Shown here in pieces: positions 1 through 9,143 of a DNA stretch of 64,000 nt. The translations under genes were made by a program, and so were the position numbers. The stretch is from assembly GCF_003315205.1 (NCBI RefSeq), contig NZ_QNRR01000020.1, forward strand, positions 1-64,000. The letters are read 5' to 3'. The stretch comes from Roseimicrobium gellanilyticum. GTDB lineage: Bacteria; Verrucomicrobiota; Verrucomicrobiia; Verrucomicrobiales; Verrucomicrobiaceae. The notes below the pieces were generated by a model. It saw only the letters and a program-made list of their open reading frames with translations, did not search any database and was not told the DNA's origin. The first letter of the stretch is position 1, and each line of letters begins with the position of its first letter.

Positions 1-285
1 GTCATCGTGCAGACGCACCGTATCGGCGACCTGGCCGTCGCAGCGATGCCTTTCGAGGTGTTTGCTGAGATCGGCCTGGAGCTGAAGCAGCGCAGCCCGA
101 TCCGGCCTCTGATGAACATTTCCATCGCCAACGGCTCGCATGGCTACCTACCTACACCCGCTCAACACAAGCTCGGCGGCTACGAGACATGGATCGGCGT
201 CAACAAGGTACAGATCGACGCCTCGGTGAAGATGGTGGACGCCTTGATCGAGATGCTCGGCGAACTACACAAAGAGAAGCCATAG
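1..285 (+). CDS. C-terminal end of a neutral ceramidase-like / alkaline hydrolase protein (partial)
   Basis: The reading frame is open from the first base of the window, so only the last 94 codons are present. The segment around residues 42-65 (NGSHGYLPTPAQHKLGGYET) resembles the C-terminal part of the neutral/alkaline non-lysosomal ceramidase-like proteins common in Planctomycetes and Verrucomicrobia, where the G-Y-L-P-T-P-x-Q and G-G-Y-E motifs are recurrent. The catalytic N-terminal part lies outside the window, so substrate and localisation cannot be judged. The gene converges on the DUF1501 gene that ends at 379. The family assignment rests on one conserved block. Confidence 0.6.
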   Translation, partial: VIVQTHRIGDLAVAAMPFEVFAEIGLELKQRSPIRPLMNISIANGSHGYLPTPAQHKLGGYETWIGVNKVQIDASVKMVDALIEMLGELHKEKP

Positions 286-378
286 TCCGCTCATGAAAGT
301 CGCAACGAAGATCCGATGCAAAGCTGGGTTCGGCGATGGGCGACGTCTACGCTCATTGCCACAGAATCCATCTTTTTG

Positions 379-1806
379 TTAGAGCAGAATCTGTTTTACC
401 ACATTACCATGAACATCTGTCAGGCGAAAATCACGTCCGGCATAGCGATAGGTGAGGCGTTCGTGGTCAAGTCCGAGGAGATGAAGCATCGTGGCATGCA
501 GATCGTGAACGTGGACCTTGTTCTCTACTGCCTCATAGCCCAGCTCATCAGTGGCCCCGTGACTGTATCCGCCTTTTACGCCGCCTCCAGCCATCCAGAG
601 TGTGAACGCTTTGTGGTTGTGGTCACGTCCATCGCCTCCCTGGGCATGCGGGGTTCTGCCAAACTCGCCAGTGCAGACCACAAGGGTGTCCTTCAACAGT
701 CCACGCTGCTTCAGGTCAGTAAGTAATCCCGCGATGGGTTGGTCCACGGCCGCGGCGTTTGCTTCGTGGCCGGTTGCCAAATTGAAGTGCTGGTCCCAGT
801 TGCCCCCGGCAATTTCAACGAAGCGCACGCCTGCCTCGCTCAAGCGACGAGCAAGAAGGCATTTGCGGCCAAAATCATCCGGGCTGCTGTCGAACCTCGC
901 ACCTCCCCCACCGCCGCCGCCCCGGCGACCACTGCCACCCTCGCTGATGCCATACAGAGCTTTCGTAGTGGCACTCTCCCCCGACAGGTCCAGAACCCCG
1001 GGCATCTGCACCTGCATTTTGAAAGCAAGCTCGAAGGACTCGATGACGCCTTCGACTTCGGGATTCACGACGTCACGGGCGAGAGATTCACGGTTCATCG
1101 CCTGAATCAGATCGAGAGCACGGCGTTGGTCGCCCGCAGGCATCTTTGCAGCGAGATTACGCACTGTGGCATTGGCGATGGGTCGTTGGCCGGAGCCGAT
1201 GCGGGTCGCCTGATGGATGGCTGGTAAGAACGCGCTGCCGTAGTTCTGAGCGCCGCCCACATCGCTGGGTGGTGAGATGGTCACGAAACCCGGGAGATTC
1301 TCATTCTGTGTGCCAAGACCGTACACCGCCCATGCACCGAGTGATGGCCGCACAAATTGCGTGGTGCCCGTGTGCATTTGTAAAAATGCCTGCGGATGCG
1401 CCGGAAAATCCGTCTGCATGGAACGGATGAGGCAGATGTCGTCGGCATGCTGGGCGACATAGGGAAAAAGCTCAGAGATCCACAGACCGCTCTGCCCATG
1501 TTGGGAGAAGTTCCATTTTGAACCAAGCAGCTTGGTCCCTGGGCGCATACCGGGTTGGCCGGTGGATGCGTTCAGCTTTGGCTTGTAGTCAAAAGTGTCG
1601 ACGTGCGATGGGCCGCCGCGCAGGCTGATAAAGATCACACGTTTGGCCCGCCCAGGAAAATGAGTTGCCTTGGCGGTGAGAGGATTGCCAGCGGCGAGAG
1701 CCTCACGCTGAGCGATGCCCGCGAAGGCGAGCCAGCCAAAACCACATGATGCCGTCCTCAGCATGGCACGGCGTGAGAATCTTTGCGGCGCAAATTGGGT
1801 GTGCAT
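379..1806 (-). CDS. DUF1501 domain protein, Tat-exported
   Basis: This 475-aa protein belongs to the DUF1501 family (sulfatase/alkaline-phosphatase fold, function unproven) that accompanies PSCyt/DUF1553 proteins in planctomycetes and verrucomicrobia. The ATG at 1806 is preferred over one 18 codons upstream because it lies after the stop of the preceding gene (1820) and places a twin-arginine motif (SRRAMLR) plus a hydrophobic stretch at residues 10-37. Family-like segments are SLRGGPSHVDTFDYKP, GGNWDQHFN, TGEFGRTPHAQGGDGRDHN and HDLHATMLHLLGLDHERLTY. A glycine run (about residues 300-307) is low complexity. It is the last gene of a three-gene minus-strand operon and probably acts outside the cytoplasm with the cytochrome protein encoded first. 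The substrate is unknown. Confidence 0.85.
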   Translation of the reverse strand: MHTQFAPQRFSRRAMLRTASCGFGWLAFAGIAQREALAAGNPLTAKATHFPGRAKRVIFISLRGGPSHVDTFDYKPKLNASTGQPGMRPGTKLLGSKWNFSQHGQSGLWISELFPYVAQHADDICLIRSMQTDFPAHPQAFLQMHTGTTQFVRPSLGAWAVYGLGTQNENLPGFVTISPPSDVGGAQNYGSAFLPAIHQATRIGSGQRPIANATVRNLAAKMPAGDQRRALDLIQAMNRESLARDVVNPEVEGVIESFELAFKMQVQMPGVLDLSGESATTKALYGISEGGSGRRGGGGGGGARFDSSPDDFGRKCLLARRLSEAGVRFVEIAGGNWDQHFNLATGHEANAAAVDQPIAGLLTDLKQRGLLKDTLVVCTGEFGRTPHAQGGDGRDHNHKAFTLWMAGGGVKGGYSHGATDELGYEAVENKVHVHDLHATMLHLLGLDHERLTYRYAGRDFRLTDVHGNVVKQILL

Positions 1807-1819
1807 GATTCCGGACGAG

Positions 1820-2695
1820 TCAGGGTTGAAATAGCAGGGGTGCGAAATGATACAGGTCATTCATCCATACCTTGGGTTCATGTCCTCCCGCATTGATTCG
1901 GAAAACATGCGGGATGTTCTTTTCGGTGAAGAATGCATCTGCCGCGACCATACCGGCACCCATCATAGAATCACGGTCGCCGACAGAGAGCCACAGGAGG
2001 CGGAGCTTTTCGTTGGGTTCCGTCCAGCGTCTCCCCGCTCCGGAGAAAGCACCGACCCAGGCGAATTTGTCGGAGTTTGCGGTGCCGGTGGAAAGGGCAG
2101 CGCCAGCTCCCATCGAAAGCCCTGCAAGTGCCCGGTTTTCTCTACCGGTAAGTGCCGGGAATTTGGATTCAACGTATGGTAGCAAATCATTCAGCAGCAC
2201 CTCACCGAATGTCATGCTCGCACGCGCCTTTGCATCCCGGCTTTCGGCAGCTTGCTGGCGGCCTGCAACCGAGATGCTCGATGGCATCACGACGAGCATG
2301 GGAACAAGCCTCTTGTCGGCGTAAAGATTGTCGAGGATGGCATCAGCGTGGATGGCCTGTACCCAGTTGTTTTCATCCCCGCTCGCACCGTGAAGAAGGA
2401 AGAGCACCGGGTATTTTTTTCCGGGTGAGAACCCCGGCGGCGCGTAGATCGTCGCCCTGAAGGTGCCTCCCGCGGTCTTTGATTCATATTCAAATGGAAT
2501 GACCTTCCCACGCGCAGCACCCGAGCGGGGTGTGTCAAATCCGGCCGGGGCCTCTGGCTGGTTGGGCTTCAAAACAGGGGTACTGCCACTCTGTTCGGGT
2601 CCGCCGCGTCGCATGCCTCGCGGGGACTGCGCGAAAGCTGAAAGCTGCAGGACACAAAGCAGAGCCGAAATGATGGTGATGGTTTTGTGGCGCAT
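1820..2695 (-). CDS. Secreted alpha/beta-hydrolase esterase (EsrtD/Fes-like)
   Basis: The 291-aa protein has a signal peptide (residues 1-23) followed by a low-complexity Gly/Pro/Arg stretch and an esterase domain of the putative-esterase (enterochelin esterase/feruloyl esterase) family. Visible motifs are the oxyanion block LFLLHGASGDENNW, the nucleophile elbow GLSMGAG (Ser) and a C-terminal GGHEPKVW that would supply the catalytic His. It lies 5 bp downstream of the PSCyt/DUF1553 gene and 13 bp upstream of the DUF1501 gene, so it is almost certainly co-transcribed. An extracytoplasmic ester-cleaving role, for example deacylating a polysaccharide, is inferred from family and context. Confidence 0.8.
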   Translation of the reverse strand: MRHKTITIISALLCVLQLSAFAQSPRGMRRGGPEQSGSTPVLKPNQPEAPAGFDTPRSGAARGKVIPFEYESKTAGGTFRATIYAPPGFSPGKKYPVLFLLHGASGDENNWVQAIHADAILDNLYADKRLVPMLVVMPSSISVAGRQQAAESRDAKARASMTFGEVLLNDLLPYVESKFPALTGRENRALAGLSMGAGAALSTGTANSDKFAWVGAFSGAGRRWTEPNEKLRLLWLSVGDRDSMMGAGMVAADAFFTEKNIPHVFRINAGGHEPKVWMNDLYHFAPLLFQP

Positions 2696-2700
2696 GGCGG

Positions 2701-5316
2701 TCAGTTGAGGAAACGGAATTCAGCGCTGGCAAAGAGGGCCAGGCAAAAGATGCTGAGCGCCTCGTCGGCGGAATTGCCGCTGCCACGCTCACGGTCCAGA
2801 AAGGTTCTCGCGGTTTGCATTTCCTTCATTGAAGGTTGGCGAGACAACGCAAGGGCGTAGGCCTGGATGATTCGCTGGTCAGTACTGGAGGTTGGTCCGG
2901 CGGTTATCCGCTTTGCGAACTTTTCGGCCTGCTCACGCACGAAGTCGTTGTTGAGCAGATAGAGCGCCTGCGCCGGTACATTGGTTTGTTCCCGCGCTCC
3001 CATGACGAGACTGGCGTCCGAGTAGTCAAAAACTGCGAGGGCATCGGGAAGGAGGTCACGGGCAATCGGCAGGTACACGCTGCGATAGTTGGCTGTAGCA
3101 TTGACGAGCGTGTCCTCATTGATGCGGATGAAGCCGCCGGTACTTCCGATCGGGCCATCACCGGCTACGGCAACCTCGGAGCCGACAATCGGGGTAAGCT
3201 GAAGCTGGCCGCTTGCGGCGAGCATCGCATCGCGAATGCACTCGGCATCGAGCCGCTGTTTGTCTCGCCGCCAAAGCAGTTTGTTTTCCGGGTCGGCGGC
3301 GTAGCTCGCAGCATCATGCGTGGATGCAAGCTGATATGTCCGGCTTAGCACGACCTCGCGGATTGTGGCCTTGATGGACCATTGGTTCCTAACGAGCCTC
3401 ACTGCGAGGTGATCGAGAAGCGCCTGATTTGCTGGCGGCGTCCCCTGTGTTCCCAGATTGTCCACACTCTCCACGAGACCGGCGCCTAGTAGCCAGTGCC
3501 AGATACGGTTTGCCATCACACGCGCCGTGAGGGCATGGCGGGGGCTTGCGATCCAATCGGCTAATTCCTTTCTTCCGCTGGTGTTTGGCGGGATGACCGG
3601 TGCTGATACGCTTGTAAGCGCTGCTGGGAATCCACGCGGCACCCGCTCACCCGGCTCGTTCATTTCTCCGCGAATGAAGAGCGGGCTATCGGCGATGGTC
3701 TCGAAACCGCTCGGAGGCCGGATGCCGGAACTGCCTTTGATCTCCACGACTTTTGTGGGACGCATTGCCTCTGTCTTACTGGTGCCCGCAGGCCGGTCCT
3801 GTACACCCATACAAAATGCTTTTGCGTGCCCCTGTTCGTCGAATGAGTTCAACCGGCTTTCAAGGTCCGCCATTTTGCCGAGCGCTATCTGCACCTGAAT
3901 GAAGAACTGTGGACCGCTGCCTCCACCCATAGCACCGCCTTTGCCCCTGCGCGGCGCACCCGCCGAACCGGCTCCCGGACTGCTGCGCTGCGCCATCAGT
4001 CCGTCGTAACGAGCCTTCGCGTCATTGTATTCCTGCTGCAATTGAGCCCGCTCACTCAGTGTGACGCTTGGGATCACTGCTGGCATTCCCGCTTCTTTGG
4101 GTAGCGCGATCAGCCCGCGTTCCTGGTTGTTCTTTGGACCGCTTAAGGTTCCGTAACTTACTTCGGAGGACAGGAAGATACCAGCCATCGCATAATAGTC
4201 CCGCTGCGAGATCGGGTCGAATTTGTGATCGTGGCAACGGGCGCAAGCTACCGTGAGACCGAGGAAGGCCTGCGAGGTCGCATCTATCTGCTCGTCGGCA
4301 AGATCGAGCTCATACTGGCGCGGCGTGAGTTCCCCCAGCCCCTTAGGCCCGACGGCAAGAAAACCGGTAGCGATGAGCTGCTCGGCGCGTCCCCTCGCAT
4401 CTTTTGCGGGAAGAAGGTCGCCTGCGATCTGCTCGCGTATGAACTGGTCGTAGGGCTTGTCCTTGTTGAATGCGGCGATGACGTAATCGCGGTAGCGCCA
4501 TGCGTGCGGGAGGGAAACGTTCAGGTCTTTGCCTGTGGATTCCGCGTAGCGTGCGACATCGAGCCAGTGTCTACCCCAGCGCTCCCCGAACTGACGCGAC
4601 TCAAGAAGAGAATCTACGAGTTCCGCCACGGCATTGGGCGACTTATTGGCGAGGAACTGCTTCGCCATTTCTGGGGAAGGCGGCAAGCCTGCCAGGTCGA
4701 AACATAAGCGCCGAAGCAACGTGAGTTTGTCGGCATCGCCCACGGGCCGCAGTCCCTTCGCTTCGAGGCCTGCGAGAACATAGCGGTCAACGTCTCCTCT
4801 TGGCCAGCTGGCATCCTCGACCAGTGGCACCGGCGGCGGCTGAAGCGGCTGGAACGACCACCATTTCTTGGCTTTGTCAGGACTCCACTCAGTCTGGGTG
4901 ACGGCAACAGGCGCCTTACCGTCTCGCGGGTCGGGAGCTCCCATTTTTACCCATTGCTCAAAGTCAGCTATTACCGCATCCGGGAGCTTGCCCCCATCCT
5001 TTTGCGGCGGCATCGCGGTGTCTTTGTTGGTGTGACGAATTGCCTCGATGAGAAGGCTTTTGTTCAAATCGCCCGGCACCACTGCAGGTCCGTTGTCGCC
5101 GCCGCGCCTGGTGCCCTCCCGCGAGTCGAGCAAAAGCCCGCCACGAATTTTTGCCGAGGTCTCGGAGTGGCATTTGTAGCAGGACTCAATGAGTACGGGG
5201 CGAATCTTCGACTCGAAGAAGGCCGTCTGGTCAGAACGCAAGGTCGATTGTGCCACTGCATGATTGCCCGCTGTAAGCAGGGCTGCGAAAACAAGGAGTC
5301 GGTGGCGAGTTTTCAT
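2701..5316 (-). CDS. Planctomycete-type cytochrome C protein (PSCyt1 + DUF1549 + DUF1553)
   Basis: This 871-aa protein begins with a signal peptide (1-23) and then a PSCyt1 haem-binding motif, C-Y-K-C-H at residues 46-50. A DUF1549/PSCyt2 region (about 175-385) contains a second C-A-R-C-H-D-H motif, and a DUF1553 region (about 590-850) ends the protein. A Gly/Ala/Arg-rich linker containing GAGSAGAPRRGKGGAMGGGS lies near residue 445. This architecture is largely confined to Planctomycetes and Verrucomicrobia and usually sits beside a DUF1501 gene, as here. Redox activity on polysaccharides or their products has been proposed for the family but remains unproven. It heads the operon and is divergent from a two-component system 127 bp away. 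Confidence 0.9.
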   Translation of the reverse strand: MKTRHRLLVFAALLTAGNHAVAQSTLRSDQTAFFESKIRPVLIESCYKCHSETSAKIRGGLLLDSREGTRRGGDNGPAVVPGDLNKSLLIEAIRHTNKDTAMPPQKDGGKLPDAVIADFEQWVKMGAPDPRDGKAPVAVTQTEWSPDKAKKWWSFQPLQPPPVPLVEDASWPRGDVDRYVLAGLEAKGLRPVGDADKLTLLRRLCFDLAGLPPSPEMAKQFLANKSPNAVAELVDSLLESRQFGERWGRHWLDVARYAESTGKDLNVSLPHAWRYRDYVIAAFNKDKPYDQFIREQIAGDLLPAKDARGRAEQLIATGFLAVGPKGLGELTPRQYELDLADEQIDATSQAFLGLTVACARCHDHKFDPISQRDYYAMAGIFLSSEVSYGTLSGPKNNQERGLIALPKEAGMPAVIPSVTLSERAQLQQEYNDAKARYDGLMAQRSSPGAGSAGAPRRGKGGAMGGGSGPQFFIQVQIALGKMADLESRLNSFDEQGHAKAFCMGVQDRPAGTSKTEAMRPTKVVEIKGSSGIRPPSGFETIADSPLFIRGEMNEPGERVPRGFPAALTSVSAPVIPPNTSGRKELADWIASPRHALTARVMANRIWHWLLGAGLVESVDNLGTQGTPPANQALLDHLAVRLVRNQWSIKATIREVVLSRTYQLASTHDAASYAADPENKLLWRRDKQRLDAECIRDAMLAASGQLQLTPIVGSEVAVAGDGPIGSTGGFIRINEDTLVNATANYRSVYLPIARDLLPDALAVFDYSDASLVMGAREQTNVPAQALYLLNNDFVREQAEKFAKRITAGPTSSTDQRIIQAYALALSRQPSMKEMQTARTFLDRERGSGNSADEALSIFCLALFASAEFRFLN

Positions 5317-5443
5317 GGCTATGGCCCCTTTTTAGCCCAGCCAACCTTTTGAGGAGGTTATGCGACCAAAAAAATTCGCGCAGCGGCTGATTTAATGAAA
5401 TCAAAAGGTGCCGTTCCAATTTCTTAGCAGTATCCTGGCAGAC

Positions 5444-6103
5444 ATGCGGCTGCTGATTGTTGAAGATGAACCTGATTTGCTGCGCAGGCTCGCCAAGATT
5501 TTGCGGGTGGAAGGCTACGCGGTCGATTCGGCAGCTGACGGCGCGGAAGGGCTGCAGAAGTCCATGGACAATGATTACGACGTGATCCTTCTGGATGCGA
5601 TGCTACCGGGATTGGATGGCTGGGAAATGCTGGCGCGTCTCAGAAAAGTGAAAACGACACCTGTTCTGATGCTGACGGCGAGGGACGCCAGTGCCGACCG
5701 TGTCCGTGGTCTGGACAGCGGAGCGGATGATTACGTGATGAAGCCGTTCGACCTGCCTGAGTTGCTGGCACGCGTGCGGGCACTTATCAGGCGCGGCTCA
5801 GGTGCTGCCAGTGCACGGCTGGATTTGGGGGAGGTCATTTTGGACACTGCGCAGCGCAGTGTTTGGAAAAATGGGGAGGTCGTACCGCTCCTTCCAAGTG
5901 AGTACGCACTGCTTGAGTACCTCGCACTGCACCGCGGTGAGGTAGTATCCCGAACCGTTCTTTACGACCATCTTTTCGACGAGAACGAGTCGACACTTTC
6001 CAACCTGCTTGATGTGCGGGTCTCCAACCTTCGCCGTAAACTCGGACAGGAGTTTATTTTGACCAGGCGAGGCCATGGCTATGGCATCGGCATTGAACCA
6101 TGA
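5444..6103 (+). CDS. OmpR-family response regulator
   Basis: The 219-aa protein has an N-terminal receiver domain: acidic pair in VEDEP, phospho-acceptor Asp51 in LLDAMLPGLDGWEM, and conserved Lys in MKPFDLPELLARVRALIRR. An OmpR-type winged helix follows, ending with RRGHGYGIGIEP. An upstream start at 5408 is rejected because the family begins directly at MRLLIVEDE. The gene overlaps the histidine-kinase gene by four bases (ATGA), indicating translational coupling. It is divergent from the PSCyt/DUF1553 operon, which is a plausible but untested target. Confidence 0.93.
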   Translation: MRLLIVEDEPDLLRRLAKILRVEGYAVDSAADGAEGLQKSMDNDYDVILLDAMLPGLDGWEMLARLRKVKTTPVLMLTARDASADRVRGLDSGADDYVMKPFDLPELLARVRALIRRGSGAASARLDLGEVILDTAQRSVWKNGEVVPLLPSEYALLEYLALHRGEVVSRTVLYDHLFDENESTLSNLLDVRVSNLRRKLGQEFILTRRGHGYGIGIEP

Positions 6104-7476
6104 AGCGCCTTAGTTCGATACGTGTGCGACTGGTGGGCCTGATCGGCCTGCTGCTTTTTGTCGTGCTGGGGGGCTTTGGCTACATGGCGTGGCACCGCGA
6201 GAGTGTAGCGCGGATTGCCGCAGTGGACCGCGCACTTGAGGAGAGGTTCAACATCCTCATTTCGGGCTTCAGGCCAGAAGCCGGACAAAGAGTGGATGAA
6301 GTAAGCGAACCTCGGCTTTCGCCGCGTGCGCGTGAATTGTTCGCCAATGGTAGTGGTGAGGATTTTTACTACGTGGTGTGGCGCAAGGACGGCAGCATTC
6401 AGGCACGGTCGCAAAACGCCCCAGAGATCTCGCTCCCCGCTCAAACATCAAATCCAAAGGAAATTCGCGAGCGTGGCGTATTCCGTGAGCTCGTCCATTT
6501 TACGCCGACGGGTCGCTGCTTCGTTGTAGGTCGCAATCTTCACAAGGACCTTGATGCAATGCAGGCGGATGCCGGTTCGCTTGCGGTTGCGGGGACAGCG
6601 ATTTTGCTGATTGGATTGGCGCTGGCCTGGTGGATTGCCTCAAGTGTGACAGGGCCACTCCAAGAAGTAAGCCGCACCGCCAAACAAATTGCCGCAGGTG
6701 ACCTTTCCCAGCGCATCAACAAATCAGGGCCGGATGACGAACTTGGTGAGCTTGTGAAAGTCCTCAATGAAACCTTCAGCCGTCTTGAGGCTGCTTTTTC
6801 CAGGCAAAAGCAGTTTACCGCGGATGCCTCTCACGAGCTTCGCACTCCGGTGTCGCTCATCTTGGCGCACGCTCAAGGGGCGCTTCTTCGGGAGCAAACC
6901 CCTGCCGACTACAGGGAGGCACTAACTGACTGCGTTCTTGCCGCGCAACGAATGAAAGCGCTGATTGAATCCTTGCTCGATCTCGCCCGTTTTGATGCCG
7001 ACGTCGAGGAGATGCGCCTGGAGCCATGTGACCTTGCGGTGCTGACTCGTGAATGTACGGAGCAGCTTCGGTTACTTGCCGACAGTAAAACCCTGCGACT
7101 GAATCTAGATCTTCAGGCAGCTCCTTGCCATGGGGATTCGGTTCGCCTGAAGCAGGTCATCAGCAATCTGGTCGTGAACGCCATTCATTTCACACCAGCT
7201 GAAGGAGGGATCACATTGACGACTTCCGGAGAACAGACCGCCCGCTTTTCAATCATCGATACAGGCCCTGGGATCGATGCAGCGCAGCTACCACTGATCT
7301 TCGAGCGCTTCCGAAGGTCCGATGCATCCCGCACCCGTGCAACGGGTGGAACAGGCCTGGGACTTGCCATCTGCAAAGCAATCGTTGAAGCCCATGGAGG
7401 GACCATCGCGGTTGACAGCGAATTACGGCAGGGAACCAAGTTCATCGTGGACGTTCCTCTGCGAGCAAACGCCTGA
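6100..7476 (+). CDS. HAMP-containing sensor histidine kinase
   Basis: This 458-aa kinase has a transmembrane segment at about residues 10-30, a periplasmic sensing region of about 125 residues, and a second membrane segment at about 160-182. A HAMP linker, a HisKA domain with phospho-accepting His245 (ADASHELRTPVSLI) and a HATPase domain (N box NLVVNAIHFT, G1 box DTGPGI, G2 TGGTGLGLAI) follow. It is coupled to the response regulator upstream by an ATGA overlap, so the two form a standard OmpR-type pair. The input signal cannot be told from sequence. The location next to the PSCyt/DUF1553/esterase operon suggests a role in sensing an extracellular substrate or stress. Confidence 0.93.
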   Translation: MKRLSSIRVRLVGLIGLLLFVVLGGFGYMAWHRESVARIAAVDRALEERFNILISGFRPEAGQRVDEVSEPRLSPRARELFANGSGEDFYYVVWRKDGSIQARSQNAPEISLPAQTSNPKEIRERGVFRELVHFTPTGRCFVVGRNLHKDLDAMQADAGSLAVAGTAILLIGLALAWWIASSVTGPLQEVSRTAKQIAAGDLSQRINKSGPDDELGELVKVLNETFSRLEAAFSRQKQFTADASHELRTPVSLILAHAQGALLREQTPADYREALTDCVLAAQRMKALIESLLDLARFDADVEEMRLEPCDLAVLTRECTEQLRLLADSKTLRLNLDLQAAPCHGDSVRLKQVISNLVVNAIHFTPAEGGITLTTSGEQTARFSIIDTGPGIDAAQLPLIFERFRRSDASRTRATGGTGLGLAICKAIVEAHGGTIAVDSELRQGTKFIVDVPLRANA

Positions 7477-8339
7477 ACAATCATCAACTCTCAACTTTGC
7501 ATTCGCGTCCCCGGAAGATCGGCCTGTCAGATGTAGACACCCCCCTCGTGCATTTTGCGCGCACTCAGCGTCTTCCAGATTTTTATCGTGCGCGGAATCA
7601 ACCATCAATTCAAGGCGCTCAGGCGGAGCAGCCATGGCCATGATATTTCTGTTCAGAGACACCCCCCCGCTGAAACCCCTACGGTTAGGGCATCCAACGA
7701 CAAGGAACCTAGCAGAAACAGCTGCCCCAAGAGGGCATACAATCCTCGCCTCAAATGATTATGATGTGGAGGCATGCATGTCTCGCCCGGCCCCGTCGAA
7801 TGATACCGCACGCTGTGCGGGGCCTCTCTGAGGCTCCGCGCGCTCTACCGTCGTTTAGTAACCGCCGTATACCTCGCGGTCATCATAGAAGACTTCGAAT
7901 TGTTCGGAGGTGTTGGGATGCGAATTCCTCTGTTCGGATTCACCTGCCACACGCACGGTCTGTCGAGCTTCAGAGTTGGGCTCGCCAACGAACCGCTGCG
8001 GCAAGCTATTGGGGTAGTTTGCTGTGCTCATAGCCTGAAAAAAACGCTCCATAAAACCGGCTTCTTAGAATCCGAAAGCGGGGAATTCCTGGCGGGAAAT
8101 CATGACACAGGGCCTTGGGAAAAATTTGCAAAACTGAGACATTTTTGCACTTCGAGCACTCCAAAGGCTCGACAGTAGATTCCTGATTATGAGCGTCTTA
8201 AACCACGCCCAATCTGGTACAGATTTTGTTGTGCGGAAAAATGGCGCTCCTCCTGGAGTCCAGCTGACTAGTCGTATTGCGCGGACGGCTGTCAGCTTCC
8301 CCCACCCGCGCCTACTCTACCTAACTCAACGTTCAAGCT
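7477..8339. other. Intergenic region of about 860 bp
   Basis: No recognisable gene lies between the histidine kinase and the first Hsp20 gene apart from one possible short minus-strand ORF listed separately. Several plus-strand reading frames here have no family resemblance and are probably spurious. A CIRCE heat-shock operator upstream of the Hsp20 gene was looked for and not seen. Confidence 0.5.
7855..8031 (-). CDS. Possible small hydrophilic protein, 58 aa
   Basis: A 58-codon frame starting MSTANYPNSLPQRF and ending DDREVYGGY has the Asn/Glu/Gln-rich, cysteine-free composition of a soluble protein. An alternative ATG lies seven codons upstream at 8052. A weak CAGG precedes the chosen start. 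No family is recognised and there is no operon context, so this may be spurious. It is listed because it is the only credible coding candidate in an 860-bp gap. Confidence 0.3.
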   Translation of the reverse strand: MSTANYPNSLPQRFVGEPNSEARQTVRVAGESEQRNSHPNTSEQFEVFYDDREVYGGY

Positions 8340-8783
8340 ATGAATGCTGTTATGCGATGGAATCCAATTCGCGAGATTGAAAGTCTTCAGAATCGAGTCT
8401 TCAACGCACTGGCACCCAGTACCTCCAACGGAACCTCCGAAAGCGAAGGCCAGCCCTGGGCGCCCCTGGTCGACATCGTGGAGGACGCATCGGAATACAT
8501 CATCACCACGGAACTACCGCAGGTGCCCAAAGAGGATGTGAAGATAACCTTGGAAAACGGGCGGCTGACGGTCAGCGGAGAACGCAAACCGAGCGAGGAA
8601 AAGAAGGGCCGCAAAATCCACAGGCTCGAAAGGCCTTACGGAGCGTTCTTCCGGACATTCGCCCTCCCCAATGATGCCGAGCCCACCAAGGTGAACGCTG
8701 TCTTTAGAGAGGGTGTGCTGCAAATCACCGTGCCAAAGCATGAGAAGGCCCTTCCTCGCCAGATCGAAGTGAAGGTCGACTGA
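8340..8783 (+). CDS. Small heat shock protein, Hsp20 family (cytoplasmic, IbpA/HSP16-like)
   Basis: The 147-aa product matches the usual Hsp20 length. The N-terminal segment MNAVMRWNPIREIESLQNRV is typical of bacterial class-A small heat shock proteins. The alpha-crystallin domain (about residues 40-145) contains the VDIVEDASEYIITTELP, ENGRLTVSGERK and FREGVLQITVPK segments. It acts as an ATP-independent holdase that keeps unfolded proteins soluble. It is the first of three Hsp20 genes in a row on the same strand. No signal peptide is present. A second ATG at codon 5 is possible; no strong Shine-Dalgarno distinguishes them. Confidence 0.95.
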   Translation: MNAVMRWNPIREIESLQNRVFNALAPSTSNGTSESEGQPWAPLVDIVEDASEYIITTELPQVPKEDVKITLENGRLTVSGERKPSEEKKGRKIHRLERPYGAFFRTFALPNDAEPTKVNAVFREGVLQITVPKHEKALPRQIEVKVD

Positions 8784-8888
8784 AGCACAAGGGTCGACTG
8801 AAGCACAAGCCGAGCGCCGCTTCCGGCTCGCTACGCAATGGAAGCAGCGACACGCACATGGAGACAAGAATCCCATCTGGCAGTCAAC

Positions 8889-9119
8889 ATGTCCTACCTC
8901 TTCCGACTCATGCCTCCACCGATATTGGGCACCCTGGTGCTGACACTCACCATTCTTCTTTGCCCTGTCCTCGTCGCCATGGTCGTACTGACCTCGCTGT
9001 TACGTGACACTTCGAAAATCGCTCGGACAAAACACGCACCTCGAGGCGCGGCCTCACGAGTGGGGCCACGGGAAACTCGATACGAGACACTTCAACCGAA
9101 CCATCCCATCCGAATCTAA
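8889..9119 (+). CDS. Possible small membrane protein between Hsp20 genes
   Basis: A 76-codon frame starting MSYLFRLMPPPILG contains one long hydrophobic stretch (about residues 10-37, TLVLTLTILLCPVLVAMVVL) and a basic hydrophilic tail. This fits a single-pass or hairpin membrane peptide. An upstream ATG (8838) exists but adds a non-hydrophobic leader. There is no clear ribosome binding site. It lies in the same orientation between two Hsp20 genes, 24 bp before the second, so it could be part of the stress operon. No family is recognised. Confidence 0.4.
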   Translation: MSYLFRLMPPPILGTLVLTLTILLCPVLVAMVVLTSLLRDTSKIARTKHAPRGAASRVGPRETRYETLQPNHPIRI

Positions 9120-9143
9120 CCGCACAAAGAAAGGAACCACGTC

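Noticed and set aside
316-1749. Several plus-strand frames antisense to the DUF1501 gene
   Set aside because: They are shadows of a well-supported gene with signal peptide and conserved motifs.
5360-5395. 12-codon plus-strand leader ORF with GAGGAGG before the OmpR gene
   Set aside because: The spacing to ATG is only 2 nt and nothing else supports translation; likely chance.
8150-8339. CIRCE or sigma-32-type heat-shock control upstream of the first Hsp20 gene
   Set aside because: A TTAGCACTC-type inverted repeat is absent; GCACT fragments are not paired.
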